DNA from: Candidatus Thalassarchaeaceae archaeon
GTDB taxonomy: Archaea > Thermoplasmatota > Poseidoniia > Poseidoniales > Thalassarchaeaceae
Assembly (NCBI GenBank): GCA_030747485.1
Contig: JASLKP010000006.1
Coordinates: 1 to 64,000, forward strand
Reading direction: 5' to 3'
DNA: 64,000 bases
Below are positions 36,664 to 44,800 of the stretch, piece after piece; within the stretch, counting starts at the first letter, position 1; each line of letters begins with the position of its first letter. The notes below the pieces were generated by a model. That model did not search any database, was not told the origin of the DNA, and saw only the letters and a list, made by a program, of their open reading frames with translations. A program made the translations under genes and the position numbers.

Positions 36664-37419
36664 TCAATACGTCGGACGATTGAGTTGACGTTGTATGGCC
36701 TCTTCCATTGATAGCCGACCTACCGCAACAGCCTGTGCAAGTCTTTGCGAAATGGTGACGCGCCCACCAGAATAGCGACGGCTAAGTCGTTGTATTTCTT
36801 TGATTTCACCAGGGGTCGGATTCACAGGTAGTTTACCATGAATGGGGTGGCCCTCTAACTGTGCAATTCTTGCTGCTGAAGCATGATGTTGATGTCTAGG
36901 CAGCCCAGCAGACGTTCTTCTTTCATCAACCCGTTCAACTGTCAAGCCACGTACCAAACAAATATTGGCTAATCGATTTGAAATGGTTCGAGAACCATCA
37001 CCAATTCGAACAGTCATGTCAACGTGTTCGATTTCTGCGGTTAACGAACAAATGTAATCTACAGTCATGTCAACTGATTCGACTTGAGTCGTGCCCAGAA
37101 CACGGCCATCGCCGACCCATGCTAGGCCAGGTCGTGGACCGGGATCGACGCCGAAGGTAAGGTTTCGAACTGCTCCGATTTTTGCGACCGCACGCAAGGC
37201 CCGATCAACAGAGGATTCAATCGACTCAAGAGTGGCACCAATGCCCAACGGGTCCGCTGCTGCTGCGACTTCTTCATGAGTGGCCAACCATACGCGAGTA
37301 GACGGTGGGAGATCTGCGTTCTGATTCAGATGCGTACAACGTACATTTCGCTGCTTCAAGCAAGCCAACAAGCGATATGCCAGACGGAAATCTCCTGTTC
37401 GAACAACTACCTTACCCAC
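36664..37419 (-). CDS. RNase H-fold (RuvC-like) protein, putative
   Basis: A 251-residue soluble protein. After an N-terminal domain of about 85 residues, TFGVDPGPRPGLAWVGDGRVL resembles the first strand of RuvC/RNase H-fold nucleases, with the Asp as a metal ligand. Later acidic residues (AEIEHVDM, VERVDERRTS) and a His/Asp-rich end of the core could complete the active site. The C-terminus is helical and basic. It is divergent from an Hjc-type resolvase gene, which fits a role in recombination or repair. The GTG at 37419 is the only reasonable start. The assignment is tentative. Confidence 0.5.
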   Translation of the reverse strand: MGKVVVRTGDFRLAYRLLACLKQRNVRCTHLNQNADLPPSTRVWLATHEEVAAAADPLGIGATLESIESSVDRALRAVAKIGAVRNLTFGVDPGPRPGLAWVGDGRVLGTTQVESVDMTVDYICSLTAEIEHVDMTVRIGDGSRTISNRLANICLVRGLTVERVDERRTSAGLPRHQHHASAARIAQLEGHPIHGKLPVNPTPGEIKEIQRLSRRYSGGRVTISQRLAQAVAVGRLSMEEAIQRQLNRPTY

Positions 37420-37539
37420 GTTACTCGGTAACCATGAGGATAGTCAAACCTTCGCCTTTCATGGGTTGGAACATCTCAATTCACTAGATGAATGGGTATC
37501 ACTATTGGACTTCCAACCGCGACAGTCTTAGCGAAAGGG

Positions 37540-38193
37540 ATGCGCGCATCTTGCGTGGCCTCATCATACGAGAGAGAATTGCGGGCGGTTCTCGCAGGTT
37601 CTCCACGTGGAGTTCGTGCTGTCACGCGCTCTTGCACTGAATTGCAACGCGCGCGTGCAATGCAAGTTGTTGAACGCCCATTTTTGGTCGTGCGCGCAGC
37701 AGGTAGTGGAATGGATGGAAGTGGTGATCTTCTGGCATTGCGTGGAGACATTTGCTTCCCAATCGAAGTCAAAACAAGAGCCGATCGGAAAGTCTACCTT
37801 TCAGGTCAGATGCTTGAACAATATGAGGCGATGAAAGATATTGGCGAAAAGTGTGGGCTGATGCCCTTGTATGCACATCGTTTGAAAGGAGTGAGAGGAG
37901 ATTCATGGAGAATCTTTAGAATCGAAACGACCACACTTACTGGACCACTAGCTGCACTTGCAAGAAGAATACCTGCATTGCCACTTACCAGAACTGGGAA
38001 ACCACATTTGGATTGGGATCAGGGACTTCCATTACACCAATTCCTAGGAGTCGTTTGTAGGAAATCTGAGGATAGTGGACTTTCACGTTTGGTGCAAGAC
38101 GCATTGTCTACGCCGATTCCTGAAACTGAAAGGAAATCGGTTGTTGTCCAGCACGAACCATTGCCTGCATGGATGGATCGATTCAAAGTCTGA
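37540..38193 (+). CDS. Hjc-type Holliday junction resolvase, extended
   Basis: The N-terminal 115 residues show the archaeal Hjc pattern: YERELRAVL (catalytic Glu), VVRAAGSGMDGSGDLLAL (Asp of the PD-(D/E)xK core), PIEVKTRADRKVYLS (ExK), then a helix and strand pair. The typical enzyme is 120-140 residues; here a C-terminal extension of about 100 residues follows, with a basic helix and a Trp-Met end. It is expected to cut four-way junctions symmetrically. An upstream in-frame ATG at 37492 would add 16 residues; the family's usual N-terminus favours 37540. Its stop abuts the convergent 59-codon gene. Confidence 0.8.
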   Translation: MRASCVASSYERELRAVLAGSPRGVRAVTRSCTELQRARAMQVVERPFLVVRAAGSGMDGSGDLLALRGDICFPIEVKTRADRKVYLSGQMLEQYEAMKDIGEKCGLMPLYAHRLKGVRGDSWRIFRIETTTLTGPLAALARRIPALPLTRTGKPHLDWDQGLPLHQFLGVVCRKSEDSGLSRLVQDALSTPIPETERKSVVVQHEPLPAWMDRFKV

Positions 38194-38373
38194 TTAGACA
38201 TCTTCGCCTGATAGGTTGGTTTCGATTCGCTCAATGGCAACGGCCTGACGTCCAATATCACGAGCAACTCGCTTGAAATCGGCTTGCTCAAGCATCCTAC
38301 GAATTGCGTCTCGATCCCGTAGTAATGTGTTGACTCGCCGTTGCGTTCGACGGGTCTCCTCGGAATCGGCCAT
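38194..38373 (-). CDS. 59-residue charged helical microprotein
   Basis: A short frame from ATG at 38373 to TAA at 38194-38196. The protein is Arg/Glu-rich and helical, with no cysteine or membrane segment: it opens MADSEETRRTQRRVNTL and later has ADFKRVARDIGRQAVAIERI. It fills the space between the resolvase and site-2 protease genes exactly, and its stop abuts the resolvase stop without a gap, as real genes do here. I do not recognise a family. A nucleic-acid or protein-binding helix is possible. Confidence 0.55.
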   Translation of the reverse strand: MADSEETRRTQRRVNTLLRDRDAIRRMLEQADFKRVARDIGRQAVAIERIETNLSGEDV

Positions 38374-38446
38374 GACCGTCGCAGAGGGTCGTCTGACTTC
38401 AGCACTCCCCCCTATCCTTCAAGAGGAACCGCCTTGAGGGGAGGGG

Positions 38447-39943
38447 GTGAGCGATGCACGACGAGCCCGTGATCGGAGAGGATTCATCCTACTGTTCATC
38501 AGTGGATTCCTAGCCATTCAATTCCATTGGGGCTTCGCAATTCTGGGAATTTGGATCATCATATTGAGACAACTTGAGGAAAGGGGCGTATTGGATCGAT
38601 GGGATGCGACGAGGGTACTCGGTGGAATCCTAATGATTCGAACAAAACGCGGGCAGGTTGCATTGGAAAAATTAGCCAAACCTAGGAAATTTTGGAGATA
38701 TTTTGGTGAACTATCTCTGTGGACGTGTTATCTCTCGATGTTTCTCATTACTGCCATGATGATTCTCATCATTGTTTCAGCAATCATCAATGGTGTTCCA
38801 AATAGTGACACACCTCCAAGTCAAATGGTTTTGATTCCTGGCGTGAATCCAATCATTCCATTTTGGTGGCCTGCTCTTGCGATTATTGGCGCTCTTGTAA
38901 TACATGAATACGGACATGCCCTACAGGCAAGAGCACATGGAATGAGAGTGCGTTCCTTTGGTCTCTTACTACTCGGCCCATTGCCATTGGGGGCTTTTGC
39001 AGAACCTGAGGCTGAGGAACTGTTCAAAGCACCACGTCGAGAAAGAGTACGAATGTTTGCTGCTGGCCCATCAGTGAACCTGTACACAGCGTTGTTGACT
39101 TGGTTAATCATTGGAGCACTAGCGACTCAATTCGCAGCCATTGATTCTGGCGTTCATGCATCGGGAATTGTTGAAGGCGCACCAGCAGATGAAGCCGGAT
39201 TGGAACCATGGGAAATCATCACCCATTTCAATGGGGTTGAAATCGAAACAGCAACAGATCTCAGAGACGAAATTGAACAATATGATGCTGGAGATGATGT
39301 AGAATTAACCGTTCTTGGGGCAATCGAAGATGACGGGACAAGAACGCAACGAGAATTCAACATTACACTCGCTGATCGATACCAGTATTACCTCGATGAA
39401 AATCTAAGCGCTGCAGAAATCGAATCCTATGGAATTGAACCAGGTGATGCATTCCTAGGCGTTTCAGGAATGTCAGGAGGGACGGTTGGAATCGACCGAA
39501 TTGCTGGTCCATTGTCGATTCATTACGATCAACCATGGTATATCGATGGAATTGCAATTGCTGTACATCCACTGACATTAATCGGAATCCCAATACAATT
39601 TGATGGTCAAATTATGGGATCCCAAGAAATGGAATATCTAGAAGCTGATGGCATGATTGGAGAGTTACTTGGAAAGAAAATTATCCTCGCTTTGATGACT
39701 GGATTATTTTGGTTTGTTTGGATGAACATTGCATTAGGTTTTGCAAACCTGATTCCAATCATTCCATTCGATGGCGGTCATCTGATGAAAGACCTGATAC
39801 ATTCGATTGCTGAGAAACTCAATCGATTGACAAAAAATCCACACCCATTGAAGGTAGACCCCATTGTGAGAAGGATTTCATCAGTGACCAGTATGTTCCT
39901 ATTCATCGCCTTGGCGATGATTATTTTTGGACAGTACGTCTAG
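38447..39943 (+). CDS. Site-2 protease family (M50) membrane metalloprotease with PDZ domain
   Basis: A 498-residue membrane protease. HEYGHALQ near residue 154 is the zinc-binding HExxH motif, and NLIPIIPFDGGHLM near residue 437 gives the third ligand (Asp). A PDZ-like domain (about 245-310, GIVEGAPADEAGLEPWEIITHFNG) lies between them. Such enzymes cut membrane-bound regulators or remnant signal peptides within the bilayer. The start is a GTG at 38447 preceded by TTGAGGGGAGG. The convergent signal peptidase gene ends two bases after its stop. Confidence 0.9.
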   Translation: MSDARRARDRRGFILLFISGFLAIQFHWGFAILGIWIIILRQLEERGVLDRWDATRVLGGILMIRTKRGQVALEKLAKPRKFWRYFGELSLWTCYLSMFLITAMMILIIVSAIINGVPNSDTPPSQMVLIPGVNPIIPFWWPALAIIGALVIHEYGHALQARAHGMRVRSFGLLLLGPLPLGAFAEPEAEELFKAPRRERVRMFAAGPSVNLYTALLTWLIIGALATQFAAIDSGVHASGIVEGAPADEAGLEPWEIITHFNGVEIETATDLRDEIEQYDAGDDVELTVLGAIEDDGTRTQREFNITLADRYQYYLDENLSAAEIESYGIEPGDAFLGVSGMSGGTVGIDRIAGPLSIHYDQPWYIDGIAIAVHPLTLIGIPIQFDGQIMGSQEMEYLEADGMIGELLGKKIILALMTGLFWFVWMNIALGFANLIPIIPFDGGHLMKDLIHSIAEKLNRLTKNPHPLKVDPIVRRISSVTSMFLFIALAMIIFGQYV

Positions 39944-39945
39944 AT

Positions 39946-40920
39946 TCATTCCTCTTCTTGAAGAGGGGGCATGAGTGCCTCTATTCGTGCTTGATCTACT
40001 TCTGGTGCTGTCGCCATTGCTTTGTTTGCAACACGCTCCCAGATTGCTGGAATTGCGAGCAATATGATGGCAGTGAAAATGAGTTTCGTCCAAGATGCAT
40101 TTGGCACTTGATCGCTATTGTTGGACAAACCCAACTTGACTGCACCCACCCATGGAATCTCTCCACCAGCAACGCCAACAATCCAATCGTCTCGAACTGC
40201 AGTCACTGGCAAACCAGTCTCTTCATCGATTAGACCTTGGCGAGGAGCAAAGTGATTGCCCGAATATCCTATTGCAGCGTATTGGTCAACATTACAACCA
40301 TTTGTGACGACATTGTCACCCGTTGTAAGATAGCCCGCATGACCTGGATCCCAATCAGTAATCTGTAACGATGAGCCGTTTTTACAAGTATAATCAATTG
40401 TGACTGTAATCTCTTCTACATCAAAAACATCTGTTCCAGGTACTGTCCAAGTGAGGACACAAGTACCTGCTGTTCCATCTTCATCAATTGAAATTGGGTC
40501 CCAACTACCATCAGTTCCATCACAAGGATTCTCAGAATTACGGTCGATTGGTGTCACAGTATCTTCTGCAACCGCTTGAAGAATTGCGCGATGAATAACA
40601 GGGGTGGTACTGCCCCCATTCTTGGCATAAATAATCACATCTCCTGCCATTCCATGTGTCTCATAACCTTCAGCGGAATTACCTGGCTGCACCGCTTCTG
40701 CAAAAGTCACTACAGATTTTTTATCTGTAGACATCACGAGTACAAGATCTCCCGGATCAATGGCTCCAACATTTCCGTTATCTTCATGCATCATTGAACC
40801 TGACTCAATGACAACCATCGGAGGCCATGATCCAGTCATCAAAACCAATGTAGCAATGAGTGTCGAGATTAGACCTCCTGCCAAGATGGCTTCGCGAACC
40901 CACGTCCACGACTCGCCCAT
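39946..40920 (-). CDS. Signal peptidase I, archaeal/ER (SEC11) type
   Basis: The 324-residue membrane protease has the N-terminal anchor (LIATLVLMTGSW), the catalytic serine in VIESGSMMHEDN (about residue 42) and, instead of the bacterial lysine, a histidine in VIHRAIL (about residue 112), as in archaeal and ER enzymes. A cysteine-containing insertion of about 100 residues separates the boxes. A second membrane helix lies near the C-terminus, and the tail ends EEE. It should remove signal peptides from the many secreted proteins here. Its ribosome site is made of the last Glu codons of the upstream gene. Confidence 0.85.
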   Translation of the reverse strand: MGESWTWVREAILAGGLISTLIATLVLMTGSWPPMVVIESGSMMHEDNGNVGAIDPGDLVLVMSTDKKSVVTFAEAVQPGNSAEGYETHGMAGDVIIYAKNGGSTTPVIHRAILQAVAEDTVTPIDRNSENPCDGTDGSWDPISIDEDGTAGTCVLTWTVPGTDVFDVEEITVTIDYTCKNGSSLQITDWDPGHAGYLTTGDNVVTNGCNVDQYAAIGYSGNHFAPRQGLIDEETGLPVTAVRDDWIVGVAGGEIPWVGAVKLGLSNNSDQVPNASWTKLIFTAIILLAIPAIWERVANKAMATAPEVDQARIEALMPPLQEEE

Positions 40921-40926
40921 TAGGAT

Positions 40927-41745
40927 TCACTCCTCTTCTTCGGGTAACTCAGGCCGCACGCCAGATGCAGGGAATGTTGCCCAGAAGACGAAAATCGAAG
41001 TGAGCAATACGAACCATCCAGAAAGATCATCAAAATACGGAGCCGGATATGAATCGATTCGAGTATCATTCAACCATTCCCAAATGTTGAGTGTGTTTGT
41101 TCGTTCTCCAGCAGCATTTCGTACCAAACCAAAAGACATGTTGAACAATTGAAGAACAGAGGTGATTAAGCTTAGAATCCCAATCGTCCGATTGATAATA
41201 GTACTGCGCAATATATCGATTGTAATCCAACGAGATAGACGTGAATCATCAGTTCCCCACCAATCGATTAGAAGGTCTTCGGCCACTTTCTGTGCAGCCT
41301 CAGTTGGAACATCTCTTGCTCTGACCAATCCCTGTTCAATATAGTGCGACTTGAGGCGTGCTGTCCAGACACTGCCAAGCAATGCTGCGGCTTCCTCCGA
41401 TTCTTTTCGCTGGCGACCCAAATCTGCACGTGAGGTTGTTCTCAGAGTGTCCATCAAAATTGACCATTGTCCATGATAGTGGATGTATTCTGGTGCTGCG
41501 AATACGAGTATTGTCACCCCAACGAGTAAGCCAATCCATGTCCAACTTACAATGTTTACATAATTCGGATCGGATGCACCATTCAAGAAAAAGAAGAAAA
41601 TAATGGACCACATTAACATGCAGAACCCAAGCATTGTCAGAGAGCCCAAGATGACCAAATGTCGGTTCCTCTGACCCTCCCACCATCGTGAAACTGGTCC
41701 AAGAAAACCTGTTTTTGATTGACGTGATTTTTTCCCTGCTGCCAT
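40927..41745 (-). CDS. Membrane protein upstream of signal peptidase
   Basis: A 272-residue protein with about four membrane helices in two pairs, separated by a charged segment of about 90 residues (GRQRKESEEAAALLGSVW). I do not recognise a family. It ends PELPEEEE; the bases of these Glu codons (GAAGAGGAGTGA) serve as ribosome site for the signal peptidase gene, whose ATG is six bases after the stop. Co-translation suggests a role with the peptidase. No SD precedes its own ATG. Confidence 0.6.
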   Translation of the reverse strand: MAAGKKSRQSKTGFLGPVSRWWEGQRNRHLVILGSLTMLGFCMLMWSIIFFFFLNGASDPNYVNIVSWTWIGLLVGVTILVFAAPEYIHYHGQWSILMDTLRTTSRADLGRQRKESEEAAALLGSVWTARLKSHYIEQGLVRARDVPTEAAQKVAEDLLIDWWGTDDSRLSRWITIDILRSTIINRTIGILSLITSVLQLFNMSFGLVRNAAGERTNTLNIWEWLNDTRIDSYPAPYFDDLSGWFVLLTSIFVFWATFPASGVRPELPEEEE

Positions 41746-41842
41746 AGCAATCCCAAACCGCGGAACATCACTTGGATGTTGAGGGTTCGCCTTCTTCGAT
41801 TAATGACAGGGTCGGAATAGGTTGATATCAGGTATTGCCGGG

Positions 41843-41859
41843 TGTCGGCGTAGCCGACA
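41843..41859. repeat. C-RTA-G triloop hairpin 6
   Basis: A perfect 7-bp stem (TGTCGGC/GCCGACA) around GTA, 20 bases upstream of the ATG of the 1681-residue surface protein, just before its GTGAGGGGG ribosome site. Confidence 0.75.
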
Positions 41860-41879
41860 GGCGCACGTGAGGGGGAAAT

Positions 41880-44800
41880 ATGCGGAAAATAGCGATTCTA
41901 CTCCTTGCAACCCTGCTTTTCTCCTATACTCTGCCATTTGCTTCGGCCGTCACCGAAACACAGTACTCTGACGGTACGACTACCTTCACCCATGTCTTCA
42001 GTCAATCTGGAGATGCGGCAACACCTGGGGTAACATTGCCATATGGTGCAAATGTAGAAGATGTGGAATTTGTAATCGAAGGTGAAGCATCACAGCAGAA
42101 TTGGATTAACCTCTCTGTCGATAGGGACTTCAATGGTCCAGGAACCACGAATACAAACTTCAATCCAACTTGGTTTAACGGTGGCTATCGAACAAACCTC
42201 GCTTCGGAAAATGATGAATTGCAACTCAATACTCAAGAGACCACTTCGTATTGGTCATTGACATCCAGCAATGATGTGGCCAGTAGTTCAGGAGGAGTTC
42301 TCAACACCACTGGCGGCCATTTCTCGATGTCTGAGAATGGAATGATGGGAATCACGACAGAACGAACGGAAACATTGACTGGAGGGAATTGGAATTATGT
42401 CGGACCAGTCATCAAGCAATATGATGAAATCCATGTCACCAAATGGACATCTACAAGCCTTTACAATACACCCTCTATGTATCGATACAACGCAACAACT
42501 GGAACATATATTGGAATCACGAACTTGAATATCGGATCGTGCACATCTTCTGCTTCGGCATATGTCTATGATGTAACAAGTGACGGAAATGGCACCGTTT
42601 GGATGGTGTCATATTCCTATCGATACATCTCTCGTTGGACATATAATCCGACTGCAAATCCACCAACCTATACCTGCCAGCAGAGTTGGTCGGTACCAAC
42701 CTCTGGTTCCACGCGATACCCATACGGGATTGCCTTTGATCCAACAGATAATGAAATGTATTTCCTAACAGGAACATATCAAAGTCCATCATATATCGTC
42801 GAGTTGTGGAAGGTGAATCGTTCATCACCTACCACATCTCAGGCTAGTTGGACTCTTGGGACGATTCAGAGTGGCCACGGAATACCATCTGGACTAGACG
42901 TCCAAATGCCTCGAATAACCTACAATGTCTTTTGCTCATCTTCCACTACAATATCAACAAATTGCAAAGCAAGATCTTACCTGAGTGTATACCATACCAC
43001 TGGAACGTGGCCAGAACATCAAGGCGACATTCTCTACGATATGCCAATTTATGGTCTTGAACGAATAGATGATGAACTCGCTTTCACTTGTTATTATTCT
43101 TCAGTCTGTCCATCGGGCCAAACTCGGAAAGTGAATATCATAGGCACTAGTACTCCGTCATGGACTGGTACGCCCAGTAGCACTGCAGCAATCATTACAT
43201 CTAGCGTGAAAACACTGTCTAGTCCAGTCACCCAAGTCAAGTTAGGGGCTGCTGTGACTTGGGAACCCACTGGGACATCAGTTGATTTCATGGTTACAAA
43301 TGATGGGGGCACCACTTGGAAGAGAGCAACCACAGGAAATACTGTGACTTTTGCCAATGGAGGTACTCAAATTGCTTGGAAGGCTTGGCTCAATGGTACC
43401 ACTACCGACGCTCCCATTCTAGATTCTGTAGGACTATCCTACACTGCGTCCTATTCCCCAACTGGTCAAGTTCGGATGTATTATTATGCCTTCCAAACAG
43501 GCAATACGATGCCTGTGGCGTCAACGATTTGGTGGAATGCGTCAACACCAGGTGGTAGTTCACTTGATTTCTATTGGTACACTGGTTCATCAGCTTGTAA
43601 CGGGAAAACGCATAATATTGCTAGTTCTGGATCTACGGTAACGTTCTCTGGAACAACAAGTTATCTCACCCTCTGCATTGATTTCGATGCTGGAACAAAT
43701 AACGAATACACGCCAACACTTTACGATTTTAATGTTGTAACTTACACCAATGCTCCGCAAAATGTCAAACTCGACATTGGAGATGACAACACATTCGAAT
43801 GGAGTCATACAGGAAACCTTCTGAGTCGAATAACTGTCTCAAACAGTGAAATGATTGACAGTTTCAACGATTTGGTGCCACAAACGGGTACTGGAACCAT
43901 TGTGATTCCAATCAATCTGCACTCCGGTTCTGCAGGAAAAGTGAACATCCTATCAATGAGTATTGAGTATACAATGGTGACTGTAAATCTCGATTTGCAA
44001 TATGATGAGAACATGGTATTGCACGAACGTTCAGAACCATATGAAATCATCACAAGGCATGTGATTGGTGACAACTCATTGAGTATCACAAATGCCGAAT
44101 TAACCTTCCTTGCATCCCCTAGTTCAGATGCTCCGAAACTATCATGGACAAATGATGGAACATTAGTGGATGATGATCCTGAAGATTGGATTATTCCTGA
44201 TCAAAGTACAACATGGACATCTACAACAAACGGAATCTTTGAGATTCATTGGATGTTCAGAGTCACCGATGATTTCCCAGAACAGAATAATGTTGGTTTC
44301 CGAGTGAGTTGTACTGATGACAATGGTTTCACTCCTGAAACACTGGCAACAGTTTCTACTGGAATTTATGTCAACCAATCCTATGGATTGGGATGGTTAA
44401 ATTTGCATGATGTCGAAGGAGAAGTAACTGAGAATGATGTACAAGATGGACATTGGATTGTTGCCGGAGAAACGGTGCACTTCCAAGGACAAATTTGGTT
44501 CTCAGGAACACAAGATGCCCCACTGAATTCTGTCTTTGATGTTAGAGTCGTGAGAAAAGACAGCCAGGGTGATTTTACTGCCGCGTCGTGGAAGGATACC
44601 TCGAATGCAAATGGTTCCTTCTTCATCTCTGTCGAAATTCCTTCTATGGATATTCCCGATGGAGTAACATTTGAAATTCAAATCTACAATGAACGTGACC
44701 CTACAAAGGTCCTAGCGACTGAAAATTCGTGGCGACGAACGGTTCGGGTGGACAATTCACCGCCAGCAATCAGTGCTAATTGGCCTGCTGATGATGATTA

